The notes under the pieces are model-generated. The model was not told where the DNA came from and made no database searches. It was given only the letters and a program-made list of their open reading frames with translations. A DNA stretch of 64,000 nucleotides from Homarus americanus (lineage: Eukaryota; Arthropoda; Malacostraca; Decapoda; Nephropidae). Shown piece after piece: positions 23,781 to 42,594 of this stretch. The stretch covers positions 2,564,872-2,628,871 of the forward strand of contig NW_024726235.1 of the NCBI RefSeq assembly GCF_018991925.1, written 5' to 3'. The stretch's first letter is position 1, and every line of letters starts with the position of its first letter. The translations under genes were made by a program, and so were the position numbers.

Positions 23781-26700
23781 TAGGAGAAAGCAGGTGTGAG
23801 TCGGTGGAATAGGTGAAATACAACAGCAAGAACAGTTGGACGGTGAAGTGGGCAGGGAAAGTGTGTGCGTGTGTAGCAGGTAGACACTGATGGATTTACT
23901 AGCGTGGAGTATACGCCTGAGTGAATGGTTTGAAATAAGCGTGGGAGTGCGCCAGGGCTGTGTGTTGTCGTCTTGTCTGTTTAGCATATTCATAGATGGG
24001 TCATAGAGTGAGATGAGAGAGAATGGGTGAGTGATGGGGGGGGTATTAAGATGCCACAGAATGAGTATTGTCAGAGTGGTTTTGGGTTGTATAATGGATT
24101 AGATCGTATAGTAAATTGGTAAGGACTAATGATAAATAGTAATAGAAGTAGGATGAAGGGGCAAGGTGGGAGTGGATAAAGGGACTGGGTGAGAGAGGGT
24201 GAAGGGGTCTGATGAAGGGGCTGAAGTGGGGACCCCTTCTACAGATCTTGCAAGTCAGAGATATCATAAACAATGGGAAACACATCACATAACAACGTTC
24301 CCATCGGTATTGCTATTACACGTTACAGTCTAAATTGTGGGAATGTTCTTTAGACCTGCTAGACAAGTTGTTTTTTCCCCCTCAGTCATGTTACGACAGA
24401 CACTCCCATGTAGTCAAGTTTGTCTTCCGTGTCAACATTTCTCGTTCTATGGTGACGGACTCCAGCGCATGTTTGTTGTCTTCTTTATTTACCGTAACAA
24501 TAAACACAACTTCGGATCTGCTGTTATCATTAGGACCTTCTTTACTTTGTTTTGCGATATGTACGGTGACGTCTAATGTTTCCACGGTGTCCTCTTACCG
24601 TGTTATGCCTTTGTGTGTATGTACCACAGATAGATGCTGCTGAGCAAACTGGCCGCTTCTAAGCAAGGGTGTGACCATAATGAGGTTTGGGGCTTCGTCA
24701 AGAAACACGACTAAACATTGAAGGTCTCCATTGTATGTAGAAAGTTCTGATTGTCAGCAAGGGTTATCTGGTTCTCCTTAGGCCTCCATCTGTCAGCCAG
24801 AAGTTCTCGTGTGTCAGAAGTACTGATACCTGTATTAACAAGAGGCTCATTTTTCAGTCAGACGTCTTATGGTGTCAGCCAGAGGGTCTCCACTGAGAGC
24901 CTTTTTATAGTGTTTTCTTTTAGTGGTCGCCCAATCGCCCCAGGCTACAAGAAATTTCACCGGGAGATAGTGGTGATGGTGTAACGCTAATGCAAGGTTG
25001 GCTGCAAATTTCCCCCCCCCTCATACAACAACCACAGCTGACAGATAACTCCACATCGGGAATATTCGTGATAACTCAACATCTTTTCTTTTACCTTATT
25101 TTCTCTGTGTTCGTCGTTACCAAGATGTCATTCGTTCCAAGTAAAAAAAAAAAAATATTCCTGGATATAGTAAAATAAAATGAAGAATGAAAGAGTCGTA
25201 TGGACGGATGATAAAACATAATGAAGGAAATGGAGTAAGAAAGAAAGAAGAAGAAAAAACAGAACGGATTGATAAACTAGACTTTACAGATTAAAAAAAA
25301 AAAAAAATAATAATAAAAAAATACTGTATATAATTTCTTCCCCAGACAGTCAGACTCCACCGTCAACCAACTGGCGCGGATTATTATTATTATTTTTTTT
25401 TGTTAACCTACATCTATGATTATCTCAGTGGAAAGTTTGGATATTTTATTGTAATCCGCAGAAAATCAAGTATTGTTACAGCACTTCCCAACACTAAACA
25501 TAAGATATTATATCCCCCTACAGTATTTTGGGTTTAAGAATGATCTATATTAGTTTAAGATCATAAATACTTATCCTAATTAATCTTGGTCATATATATA
25601 ATTTTATTTAATCCTTTTAGTCATTTTTTCTTCACTCAAGACCCACACCCCTCAGCCCCTCAAGTCTTCCCATCTACCTGAACGTCTCTCGATTCTTCCC
25701 ATGCATCTATTTAAACATGTCTCCTCCCTCAGTCCCTTTACCTCTTCAACTGCCCACACAGGCCTCCCTTAACCCGCCCTATCCCCCCTTACCCGCCCTA
25801 TCCCCCCTTACCCACCCTATCCCTCCTTACCCCCTGCCCCTATCCCCTACCCCCCCCTATCCTGCCACCCCTGCCCCTATCCCCTTACTGCCCCCATCCC
25901 CTTACCCCTGCCCTATCCCCCCCTGCCCTATCCCCCCCTGCCCCTATCCCCCTTACCCGGAGAGTACTTAGGCCTCCTTCAATCTTCTCCTTAAGCCTTG
26001 AGGACGCGTTCCGCTAGAGGTCGTGGCACCGGGTCATTACCGTGCCCGGCCTGGACATTACCTCAGCCTGACCTCTGTGACCTCATTATAGTGGTTCCTA
26101 GGTGTTTTAGTTAGACTTGGTGCAGTCATAAGAGGTTGCATAGTCTTAGCCTTACTGTAGTCTTAGGCGCTATTAGTCTTTCTACAGACCTGAGTTCTGT
26201 AGTCTTTCTGTAGTCCAAGGTGTCGTTGTATTAGCCCTTGTGTCATGGCAATAACAATTATATAAATTTGGGTTAATACATTTAGTTTATATAATACAAT
26301 CACGCACGGTAATTTTCCATAAGCTGTGAGTTGCCATGTGCTGTTCACGTGAGGGGAAATTCCTTTATCAGTAGGCCGACCTTGAGAATGTAGGGATAGC
26401 CCGGCTTCTACTTCAGAGGCCCCCCTCCTCATAGGGACCTCTCCTCACGAGCACCGTTCTCCACTTGAGTCTCACGAGAATCGGACAGGTGACTTAACCC
26501 CGTCAAGCTGAGCCCTGTCCTTAACTAACACTCACAGCTTGCAGTCTTAATTATGGTGATTTTATTCATAGCCTGTGACCTTTCTAGTTTATCAATAAAT
26601 GGAGAAAAGACCATTTGGGGTTTGTAACTTAACCCCTTAACTTATTTATGTATAAGCTAAGTTAAAAGGGAGCTTTACCCAAAGCTTATATATCGTAACC

Positions 26701-27189
26701 TTACTGTAGTCCTGGGTTCTGTAGTCTTATTGTAGTCTTAGGTGTTGTTCTTTATTCTTCCTTGGGGCGAAAGCATTGTTAACACCTTTATTATTACTGT
26801 ACTGATATATGGAGATAAATGAACTCCACTTATCATAGTATTTACACTCCGCACTTAACTTAATGCCATTTGGGTCATTCCAGTAGCATGCCATTTCTCT
26901 CCTTTGACTCAACTCATGAGGATAATTTATTTTGGGAGTAACAACAATTCTGGTGCTGAGGCTTCGATAGGTGAATAAGGAAGAAATCGTTGTACCTTTG
27001 GGTGTGGATTTGAAGTCCCTGTTGCCCAAGTCTGATTGTAGCTTGGCAAGATGTGTAGTAGCCAGCACTAGTCAATAAATTTAGGGAGAATCTCTTCCTT
27101 TAATCATAATTGCTGTCACCTTCTCTGACGACATTTCCTCGTACCAAAGGGAAATACAGTTTGAGCTACGGAACATCCATGCTGACACG
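23781..27189. other. No gene seen
   Basis: Unique sequence with low-complexity tracts. A minus-strand frame at 24391-24585 is protein-like but lacks splice or start support. Poly-A/T patches lie at 25140-25400. Confidence 0.5.
25730..25965. repeat. C-rich CCCTAT/CCCTTAC low-complexity tract
   Basis: Imperfect repeats of ccctatccccccttacc and related strings. The proline-rich ORF across it is an artefact. Confidence 0.85.
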
Positions 27190-27310
27190 GAATATCGGGC
27201 TTACATACGGAACAAAGAACTGACACACGTAACAAAGAACTGACACACGGAACAAAGAGCTGACACACGGAACATACAGCTGACGTACGGAACATCGAAA
27301 TAAATGGTTG
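27190..27310. repeat. Short tandem repeat, unit about 20 bp
   Basis: Four to five degenerate copies of ggaacaaagaactgacacac with variants (catacagctgacgta). Confidence 0.75.
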
Positions 27311-28611
27311 GAATTTCGCGCTATAACACGGAAAGTCGCTCTGACATTGGGCTAAGAGGCGGAACTTAACCGATTTGATTATAAAGATTTGCGCTGTACG
27401 TGAAAGGTCGTGGTGGAGACGAGGCCAGCAAACTGATACCATCACCCACAACCCTCTGCCTCACGTACCCACCCACGCCCACCCTCCCCCCCACCCACCC
27501 ACCCTCACACACCCACCCCCGCCCACCCTCACACACCCACCATTACATCCGCGACAATTTCACGAAGACACAATGGATTTATTTCAGTCTTAGTGTTAAG
27601 GTGTGTTATGTCGAGTTCTTGCGTGTGCTTTTGTGCTTGTTGTTGGTCATGACGGTGGCTTTTGAGGGATGTTTTGGTCTGCTTTTGTCGGGGTGAGGGA
27701 GGAGGGGGGGGAGTCACCTATTACTGCTGGCTGGCGTTTATATACCGGTAGTGAGTACTGTGTTTTCTCCGTTTCCTCTACCGTTTTGGAAGTCAGGGCT
27801 CACTACACACACACACACACACACCTACCTGAGTGCTTTTGAAAGATCAATTAAGTTTTCCCCGCCCTCTTCACCTGCTGGGTATATTGTACACTACGCT
27901 TTCACTGAGTCTCATTTTGATCTCCAGGTAGCGAGGACTGAAGTATTCTTTTCGATAATAATAATACGTTTATGGCATTAGAAAACCATATACGGATATA
28001 TTAAGAAATTCATATGTAAATTCTTGGCATGTGTGTGATGATGTTATCTGTATATCACTGTATCATCTTTCCTTTCCTTATTCAGTTATCTTGTGTTCCC
28101 TTCTCTGGGTGTAATATATTGTGTGTGAACGAGCTGTGTATTTCCCACGTTCTGTGATTGGTGTGAACGAGAGTGTACTTACTGTATACCAATTTTGTAA
28201 AGATTTGTTGACGGTGTGTGTGTGGTGAGGGGCTGGAGGGGGAGGGGGGGGGGCTGCTGTGGGAGTGTGACGCAATGAGGAAAAGTGAATACGACTATTT
28301 TAGTGAATTTGACGAGTTGTTATACAAGAAATAAGATGATTGAAGCTTAAAATTATTCAACAGGATCATTGAACTCTCTTGGGTGGGAAATAATTATTAT
28401 AGTTCAACAGGGTTATTAAGCTTTTTGTGTTGCTGGAAATGTTATAAGTTTAGTAAGCTTTTGTGTTGTAGATTCAAGAAGAGAAAATACAAATCCATTA
28501 ATAATAAAGTGTAGTGTGATGATTGAAGTCTCAGAATGTCTCGTCGAATTCATTAAATTATGTAGAGCTGAAGAGAAGTATGTGTACAATATGTGGGTGT
28601 AAATACAGTTT

Positions 28612-28614
<3 letters not shown>
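27311..28614. other. No gene seen
   Basis: Unique DNA with a C/CA-rich patch (27460-27545), a CA run (27804-27823) and a G-rich patch (28215-28260). Nothing coding is supported. Confidence 0.55.
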
Positions 28615-28671
<57 letters not shown>

Positions 28672-28757
28672 GTTATTATTATTGTTATTGTTATTGGTTT
28701 GTTATTGTTATTGTTATTGTTATTATTTTTATTGTTGTTGTTGTTGTTGTTGTTGTT
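28615..28757. repeat. (ATT)n/(GTT)n compound microsatellite
   Basis: ATT triplets pass into ATTGTT and then GTT triplets. They produce poly-Leu and poly-Ile/Asn ORFs on the two strands. Confidence 0.95.
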
Positions 28758-30452
28758 TATGTGATGTTTGAAGGACTTAGTTCCGAAGGCCTGGAACAGC
28801 ATATCATGTTAACTTCTGCCTCATCGTGTTCGTCAAAGGTGTTGTTTTTTCTGTTACGATGACGGCAGCTGTGTGACTGCATGAGGTAATGGTATCACAA
28901 AATGAGACACAGTTTCCATGGCGAGGGTTACGTTCTGTTGTGTATCTCGTAGTGATTATGTTTCTTTATCATCCAATACAGTGAGCGTAAACTTTCACCA
29001 GTATTGATAGCAAATTGTCAACATATGGCGACCTCTTGACCTGTGTGAAAGTTAATCAAGATGTGGTTATAGAGTATGTTTCCGTCGTGGTGAAGGTGTG
29101 TTGTTGAGTTTTACATGTAGTGTCTAGTAGTGGTTTCCTTGTTGATCCTGTACCGTGTAATTGTTTTGTTATACCTGGTAGACTAGTTTCCGGGGAGGGG
29201 GGGAGGAGGGGGGTCTGGTGAATAGATTCCATGTAGAGATAAGTACAGAGACACTCGTCAACCCAGGTATAAGCCCCGGGATGGAGGTTCTTTCATCATC
29301 AGCTGCTGAATGACAAACCGCACTAAAACAAAGGAGTATACCTAAGAGTGGTTCACCTTGTTAAGTTGTCCTTACGTTCATTCAAGGCCCAAGTTTTTAT
29401 TACAGGATACCATAAGGAAGACGATAATTAAGCATTGTTTATATGTGACGGAAATATACAAGGACTGCTGTTAACGTTATAAGAAAGGACATTTTTTTTT
29501 TTTTTTTTAATTTATGATGAGACGCTGAGGGGCGAGTGTTTCTCCCTTCATAACACCTCAACTACTCCCACATGTTGGAGGAAATCACTGGCATTAATCA
29601 GGAGAAATAGGAACAAATTTAAGGTAGATTCGTGAGGAAATATATCTGCTATTTTAAGAACATAAGAGTAACCATTAACGGTATACAGCAGAAAAAAAAC
29701 CAACCAAGCTAGTATAGTTGTTTACCTTACCGCTACGTCTTGTGGTGTGTGTGTGTTAGGGAGGATGATGTATGGCTGTGTACAGTATTTCTGGTCATTA
29801 CCTGGTGGGCCGGGAGAAAGTGGAGAGTGGGGGCGCGACGATACCTAGGCCAGGTCTTCCTTCAGAGGATGCTCGCCCCCCACACCCACACAATGGTAAT
29901 TGGCTGAGTTATTACCGTAAACATCCTATATGAATCTTGACTCGGGAGATATATCATTAAGTATCAATAACATCGATATCATCCGTAATTTTCATGGTAT
30001 TTATGATAGTTGGTTGATTTATCGCCTGAGTCTAACACTGAAGCTCGTCTTGTTTGTCTTTTAAGTGTTGGTAAGTGAGAATAATCTGAGACCATAAAAT
30101 AAACTTGTATTCGCCTTTCTTGACTTGACTAATGGAAGGTTTTCACACGAGGAACTGTATTATTCCAAGTGTGGTTTAACGCAGCTATTGACCATATTCT
30201 TTGAGAGTACAATTATGAGAGTCAGCATCGTTGCGGTGTGTAGGTAATCAACAGGTTTGCGGCCATGACTCAGGTGGTAGCACTGTATAACAACTTTTTG
30301 TGTTGGGTGTTAAAAAAAAAAAATGCCCTAAAGTCACTTGTTGTGTCCCATTAAACAGAACATTATTTATTTTTATGGAAGGTCACTTTTTTGTCTAATG
30401 TGGTACTGTACTGTGTTTTATTAGACGAGTGCGTTGGTTTATTTGTACTCTA

Positions 30453-30491
<39 letters not shown>

Positions 30492-31099
30492 GTAGAAATA
30501 ATCAGCAACTTACTAACATGACTTAAATAAATCCATAACCCGTAAATTGTTAATGAAAAATATATAATGGTGATCTCCTCTTGAGTTGCTTGCACAAGGT
30601 CAGGTGACGTTGATTCTCTTACCTTCTCTTGTGTTTGGCTTAGATTCTTCCCTAACAGCTGTGCCCTGGGTGACATCCTTAAATGTTACCCCCAACAAGT
30701 TTTCTCAGGCTGGAAACAAATTAAAATCAAATAGAAAACAGATTATCTTAGTGTTTGAAGGATATTAGGGACGGGTGAAGAGTGGAGGGAGGCGTGAGAG
30801 TACATGGGCACAAGTTTTGACTGAAATCTTAAGACCAACATATCGCTGTTTCTGTATTTGATGGGACTTAACAGTGTGGATATTTGTCAGTCTTAACTTT
30901 GATATATTTTTTTTATTCAAGTAACTGGGGAAACACGTGGCTGAGTTTAATGGCTGCACTGTAATTTAGCCGCCGGCCACTGGGAAATAAAGAGGTGGAG
31001 TAAGAGTGACGAGGACTCCGAGTGGAAACTGTGTATTGTGAGGACCATAACACACCGGTTAAAGTTTCCACACCTGGTTACTGATTACCTCTCCTGAAA
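28758..31099. other. No gene seen
   Basis: Unique AT-rich DNA with a poly-T run (29490-29508) and an AC microsatellite (30455-30488). Confidence 0.6.
30455..30488. repeat. (AC)n microsatellite
   Basis: Seventeen AC units without interruption. Confidence 0.95.
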
Positions 31100-31139
31100 C
31101 CTAACCTAACCTAACCTAACCTAACCTAACCTAACCTAG
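31100..31139. repeat. Interstitial telomere-type tract (CCTAA)7
   Basis: Seven perfect CCTAA units and a terminal CCTAG, the complement of the arthropod telomere repeat TTAGG. It is embedded in unique DNA, so it is an internal tract and not a chromosome end. Confidence 0.9.
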
Positions 31140-37234
<6,095 letters not shown>

Positions 37235-37239
37235 TTTAT

Positions 37240-37552
37240 TCAATGAAAAAAGGAAGAGAGAACGCGCCCCTCGGACAAGGCCATCAAGGCGACACTACCA
37301 CGAATTATATCGGGAAGGACACCCTCAAGGACACGGTGTGCAAGGGTCAGTTTCTCTACACAGGCGAGCGACTCGTGGATCTTAGAAGGGAGATTCCTGC
37401 GAACTGTAGAATACGTCAGGGTGTACAGCGCAACATCACAGAGGTCATCAGGGGTGAGGGGAAGGCGGTGTGTCTCGGGAGATAAGGTGGCGTGAGGGAG
37501 GGGCAGGTGACGTATGCCTGGGTTATCCACTCCTTCTTCACCACCACACTCA
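37240..37552 (-). CDS. Candidate terminal exon, unknown protein
   Basis: On the minus strand a frame runs about 100 codons to TGA at 37242-37240. Its protein-like helical text includes PLTPDDLCDVALYTLTYSTV, then RRNLPSKIHESLACVEKL, HRVLEGVLPDIIRGS and a C-terminus GRVLSSFFH. GC content is above its surroundings. AATAAA overlaps the stop (TGAATAAA), giving almost no 3' untranslated region. A possible acceptor (ggataacccag) lies at about 37553. The plus strand is also open for 80 codons from 37243, so strand choice rests on composition. No family is recognised and no upstream exon was found. Confidence 0.3.
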
Positions 37553-38366
37553 CCGCCTACACTTACACACAATAACTCACATCAGTAATTGATTGACCAT
37601 GATCATCTTGCACTTGGCTAAGAAAATAAAACCAGGTAAGAACGTCTTCAAACTTACCTATAAATCAGCTCTTGTGAAGTAAATGTATGAATAAATAAAT
37701 GTTAATAATCTATTATAGAAATATATCAACGTCATGTAAGTTTAGATTGTGAAATATAAATGCGAATTATATCATGCAATAATTTTTTTTATATAATCTT
37801 AGAATTATCCCGCGTCAACCCTTTAGGTAAATAACACGTTTTAATAGAGTAATTGAGTGAAAACTCTTCTTACCAAGGTGAGCGTTCTTATCAGTTAATG
37901 ACAGTTCCGTGTTTTGGGAAGTAATGTTACCACAACACCTGTACCAGTGTCAATCGTGGCAGGTAGAGGTGTTCCAACATGATGTACAGGTGTGTTCTGT
38001 GACCACGTACTACAGTAGAACCGCAGCACATGTAGAGGTGTAGCAGGGGACCACCAACATGGTCATCCCGCCTCTAGCCATCTGGTAAATGAACGTGTAG
38101 AACGAACAGTTTTTGATTTCATCGTGTAAATGACAGATAGCTCCAGTTTTTGCGGGTAGTTGTATCATATTCTGGCATAGGGGTGTGGTCATGGCCAGGA
38201 GGCTGACGTCACACCAGGATTCAGTTGCTGTCATCTGACCGGCCTGAAGATAAAGTCTGTCTCTGTGCAATAATTTTACTAACTTAAGCATTTCCTCTTG
38301 ACTCCACCCGTCAACAAAGTCAAATACTAACGTCATAGAGGAAGTATCTCTGTTTGATCATGTTGT

Positions 38367-38369
<3 letters not shown>
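37553..38369. other. No gene seen
   Basis: Unique DNA. A 108-codon minus-strand frame (38010-38336) has no splice or start support. Confidence 0.5.

Positions 38370-38421
<52 letters not shown>
38370..38421. repeat. (GA)n microsatellite
   Basis: About 25 uninterrupted GA units. Confidence 0.95.
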
Positions 38422-38426
<5 letters not shown>

Positions 38427-38868
38427 TATCCTAAGCTATATTTTTATTTAAGGCCCTGTGCAAACTCTTTCCTCCTCTCTTTAGCATCAATACAGAGTCA
38501 GTTATGTATCAATTTCAGTAGACTGTGGAAGAATTGTGCACACCCTTTATTGGTCAATCACAGTCAGGTGTTATTTAATTACTTCTGCACAGGAATTAAT
38601 ATACACACCTCAATGTACCTGAAAATTTATTTTATTTTGTACAGTGATTTAATGTATAAATTCACATTTAACATTTTTGGGATTACATACGAAGGAACGT
38701 TTACAGTAAATAATTTATATATATAAAATAAATTGGAAAAAAACAAAGAAAAAATGGAAAGGTTTGAACACGCTAAAGGCTATGTCGTGTGGAGGAGAGA
38801 AGTATGTACATAGAGACGAACACTACGGCACCACGGCTGACACACCCAGTGGAGGTCACATCCATCTA

Positions 38869-39510
38869 CAGCCAGGGGAACACCACCAGCTACAGTCTAC
38901 AGCCAGGGGAACACCACCAGCTACAGTCTACAGCCAGGGGAACACCACCAGCTATAGTCTACAGCCACGGGAACACCACCAGCTACAGTCTATAGCCACG
39001 GGAACACCACCAGCTACAGTCTACAGCCACGGGAACACCACCAGCTACAGTCTACAGCCAGGGGAACACCACCAGCTACAGACAGCCAGGAACACCACCA
39101 GCTACAGTCTACAGCCACGGGAACACCACCAGCTACAGTCTACATCCACGGGAACACCACCAGCTACAGTCTACAGCCAGGGTAACACCACCAGCTACAG
39201 TCTACAGCCACGGGAACACCACCAGCTACAGTCTACAGCCACGGGAACACCACCAGCTACAGTCTATAGCCACGGGAACACCACCAGCTACAGTCTACAT
39301 CCACGGGAACACCACCAGCTACAGTCTACAGCCAGGGTAACACCACCAGCTACAGTCTACAGCCACGGGAACACCATCAGCTACAGTCTACAGCCAGGGT
39401 AACACCACTAGCTACAGTCTACAGCCTGGGGAACACCACCAGCTACAGTCTACAGCCAGGGGAACACCATCAGCTACAGTCTACAGCCAGGGGAACACCA
39501 CAAGCATCTG
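38869..39510. repeat. Minisatellite, 31-bp unit, about 20 copies
   Basis: The unit is cagccacgggaacaccacca plus gctacagtcta. A cagccagggg variant and a catccacggg variant are interspersed, and one shortened unit occurs near 39080. A 31-bp period is not divisible by three, so the 212-residue ORF across it cycles through frames and is an artefact. Confidence 0.96.
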
Positions 39511-40820
39511 TCATCACTTGGGAACCATCATTTTAACTACCAGTAGAGAGACAAGGTTTGAGCTATCTGTGGACGGGCGGTTTTATTTTATATTATATGA
39601 AAGTAGAAGTTGTGGGCGTCCGTGAGAGATAGAAAGAAAGGAATTGACAGCAGACCAACTTATAATCGTTCATCTGACAGTCTCTTCTGGCCAGGTATTC
39701 ACTGTAGGGTAAGCTATCAGTGTATAGAGCACAGGGTATTGTCCAAAGTTTACTATCATCACAACAGGGTTCAAGCTTCCTTACTTTGATGATATCGCCA
39801 GGGATCTTGAATAGCCTCAAGAGACAGAGCTAAGAAGAGTTCAACACCATCGTATGAGATAATACAGAAAAAAAAGATAGATTAACTTTTTTAGGTAGAT
39901 AAGAAAAAAAAAACTGGCTCACTTATATATACTGTACAGTAATTGATATTCCGAAGAGAGTTGCGTTGTGAAGTTTATTACGTACATTTTCTATGGCATA
40001 TCTACAGAGGCATGAGCTTTTGAGACTATAATTTCGTATTGGTGATTTAAATGTGGTGGTGAAGGAAGATTGGAGGGAAGAAACACAGAGAGACCAAACT
40101 CTGGTATTGTGAGTGGCTGATGAGGGCGCCTGACGCTCACACTTGAGGTGGTGTTGACGGGGTCTGAGTATAATCCTGGGATTTTTTCTCAAGTGTGGCG
40201 ACAGTTGACCTCACCAGGAAGATACAAACACTGGGAACATTATATAATACATAAACATCTTGTAATATGTACTGTATACAAAATTATGCACCGAGAAAAT
40301 TTTTATTATAAAATATTTTCATACAAAATGGAAACTTAATTGTTAAGAAGAGTAACTATACATAGGTCTATATACATTTAACGAACATTCTAAGACCTTG
40401 AGAACACGAGAGCTCAAGAGAGTAGGTTATTGGAGGTGGGGTTGCCTGACCGAACTGGATTTCCAGTCATACACGGCCCTTGGGTTAACACTGGCCACTG
40501 ATGGTTGCTGCAGCCATCACTTCTGTTCCCTCTGCTGGCCTGCAAGGTACTGACTGGATGTAGGTATCCCAGGCAGCCTTGAAGTGGCTGTGTTAGGAAG
40601 CCCCGAAGTGGCCTTCCCGGGAAAATAGATGAGGCTGTACACTAACACTATATAAATCACCACAAGCTGGACGCTTCCAGTTTGTACTTGAAGTTTATTT
40701 ATGATAGAAAACATCTACAGTACATTGGCTTTTTCATTTTCTGTTATTGAACAGATCAAATATTGTTCATAAATTGTACGTCAGAATATTTACTATAATA
40801 AGTTTATAAAAATGTTTGTG
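39511..40820. other. Intergenic, no gene seen
   Basis: Unique AT-rich DNA between the 31-bp minisatellite and the 3' end of gene 2. Confidence 0.6.
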
Positions 40821-40848
40821 TTTATTATGTCATTTATTGATTTTTATT
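40821..40848 (-). terminator. Cluster of poly(A) signals for gene 2
   Basis: Three AATAAA hexamers on the minus strand (40848-40843, 40838-40833, 40826-40821) lie 130-160 bases after the gene 2 stop. Another overlaps the stop itself (40982-40977). Which is used cannot be told from sequence. Confidence 0.5.
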
Positions 40849-40980
40849 TTAGTTGCCTGATAGTTGTTATGATGTCACCACTTGCACAGACTCACGTTAA
40901 CTTATATTTTTTTCTTATCATAAGCAACAACACATACGAGTTTCTTCTCAGGTATCGTGAACTCGCCCCGAGAAATTTTA

Positions 40981-42240
40981 TTACAAGTATTCACTCACAA
41001 AGATTTTCTTGAAGTCGGGTTCTTGGCGTGGCGCGGGAACAGGGAGTGGCGAGTGTGTACGGTCGCCAGAGTCCGTGTAAGGAACAGCTGGTTTGGATGA
41101 TGCTCGGTCAAGCACACGGAACAGCTCCTCTACAGACAACACTGACGGGTCTTGGATGGTGATTATTCCGTTTCTCCTTCGTGTTTTATCCATAACAGCC
41201 ACTTGCATGCCGTTAGTGCCTGTTCCGCTGTTTACCACTGTGCCGCTGTGGTTGCTTAGGGTGGCGGGAGTAACTGTTGGGTTCTTCCTGGCCCTCTGTT
41301 GCATTCCCTTGGCACGCTGGATCTTGTGTTGGCGTTTGACTCTGCTACCCGTTGTTTCTGGTGCTCGCCGTTTCTGGTAAACTTCGTGCAAGGCGCTTTC
41401 GCTCTTGCCTTCGCCTACCCCACCGTTCTCGACGGCTGCCAGAACTGATAAGTCGCCCTCAGATCGCGACACTTCTACAGAGTAATGGAGACTGGTACCG
41501 GCCTCGTCCTCAGCCAGGTAGAGGCGGTATAGACTCAGCATGGATTCACTCTTAACAGGAAGAATGAACATCATTTCTTCTTCCTTTTCTGGGTTGGGAT
41601 CAAGTCGGTCTAAGTCATTCATAGACAGCGAAGAGGAACGATGCTTGCGAGAGAGAGTTCCGTCACCTGTCTTCTCTGTGTCTTCCTTGCTCAAGCGAAG
41701 ATCCAAGCTGTCTACCGGGCCACGATCTCGGAAGTAATCTTTTTTTAATTCCAGTGTGTCGCATTCGAATCCAGTGTTGTAAAACCCAATTTCAGGCGAG
41801 TCTTCATTGTCATCTTTCTTGCTGTCTTTACTGTTGTTAGCGTTATTCTCGACAGTAGCGGTGACCTGGGAACATGAGGATCTAAAGGATGAGGCCGTAG
41901 AGTAGGTCGTCGAGGATTCTGTGTTGGTAGAGAAATGGTAAGCGTCCTCGGGGGCGGAAAGGTGGGCCTCGGGCGGCAACTGTGCTGGCGGTCGGTTAGC
42001 AACTGACATAGAGCAGGAGTCTACCATGGTGTTACTCTCAGTCGTGTAGCGCACGGGTTCAGGTGTGACGGTGGCTCGAGGGTCGTGGAACTCGAAGTCA
42101 TCGTTGGCCACAGTGGTGACAGAAGAGCAGCGCTGGTCATCTCCGAGGAAGCCATCGCTGAGGGATGACATTGAGCCAAAAGTTTCAGAGAGTGTGGCGT
42201 AGATGTGGTCTTCCTTCAGGGAACTGTCCACACTACCGAC
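40981..42240 (-). CDS. Gene 2, last exon: cytoplasmic tail of a putative orphan seven-TM receptor
   Basis: After the acceptor ttctccacag, 419 codons run to TAA at 40983-40981. There is no hydrophobic segment. The start (VGSVDSSLKEDHIYATLSET) is followed by long Ser/Thr/acidic stretches with many potential phosphosites (SMSSLSDGF, HRSSSLSMNDLDRLD). A basic block KRQHKIQRAKGMQQRARK lies about 100 residues before the end, then a helical-looking SVLSVEELFRVLDRASSK. The C-terminus SEYL fits a class III-type PDZ ligand (acidic at -2, Leu last). The previous exon ends in phase 0 and this one begins in phase 0. Together the gene 2 exons give a C-terminal tail of about 530 residues after TM7, unusually long for class A receptors. 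Gene identity is not recognised. Confidence 0.88.
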   Translation of the reverse strand, partial: VGSVDSSLKEDHIYATLSETFGSMSSLSDGFLGDDQRCSSVTTVANDDFEFHDPRATVTPEPVRYTTESNTMVDSCSMSVANRPPAQLPPEAHLSAPEDAYHFSTNTESSTTYSTASSFRSSCSQVTATVENNANNSKDSKKDDNEDSPEIGFYNTGFECDTLELKKDYFRDRGPVDSLDLRLSKEDTEKTGDGTLSRKHRSSSLSMNDLDRLDPNPEKEEEMMFILPVKSESMLSLYRLYLAEDEAGTSLHYSVEVSRSEGDLSVLAAVENGGVGEGKSESALHEVYQKRRAPETTGSRVKRQHKIQRAKGMQQRARKNPTVTPATLSNHSGTVVNSGTGTNGMQVAVMDKTRRRNGIITIQDPSVLSVEELFRVLDRASSKPAVPYTDSGDRTHSPLPVPAPRQEPDFKKIFVSEYL

Positions 42241-42594
42241 CTGTGGAGAAGGAGGTATTCCTTGATTAACGTTAGCGCGTTTATAGGTAAATAGGAAACA
42301 AAACCTGACGACCACTGAAGGTGATATACAGTATATTGTACCGCTAGGGTTTCTATGTCACACAAAGGCCATAACCGTGGCACATGTTTACTTGCAAAAA
42401 TGTAAATGATGAAAAGTTTTAAAAAAGTTCTTAAAATTACAGTTGGTACATGGTGTCACTGTTGGTCCCCATTGAAATTGGCGGTGCATATTTTTGTTTC
42501 AAAATTGCTTGAATATTATGGCAGGTTTGACTATGTGAACACTATGACTGTGCCTAAAACAAGTAAATCTTAAGAACTAGCAGATGGGTGGTAC
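42241..42594 (-). other. Intron of gene 2
   Basis: A 354-bp intron with donor GTACCA and acceptor ctccttctccacag. No other content. Confidence 0.8.

Noticed and set aside
24391..24585. Protein-like minus-strand frame containing EVVFIVTVNKEDNKHALES
   Set aside because: No start, acceptor or partner exon. The length is within what chance allows in AT-rich DNA.
38764..39402. 212-residue plus-strand ORF
   Set aside because: Made of the 31-bp minisatellite cycling through frames, with no stop in the unit by chance.
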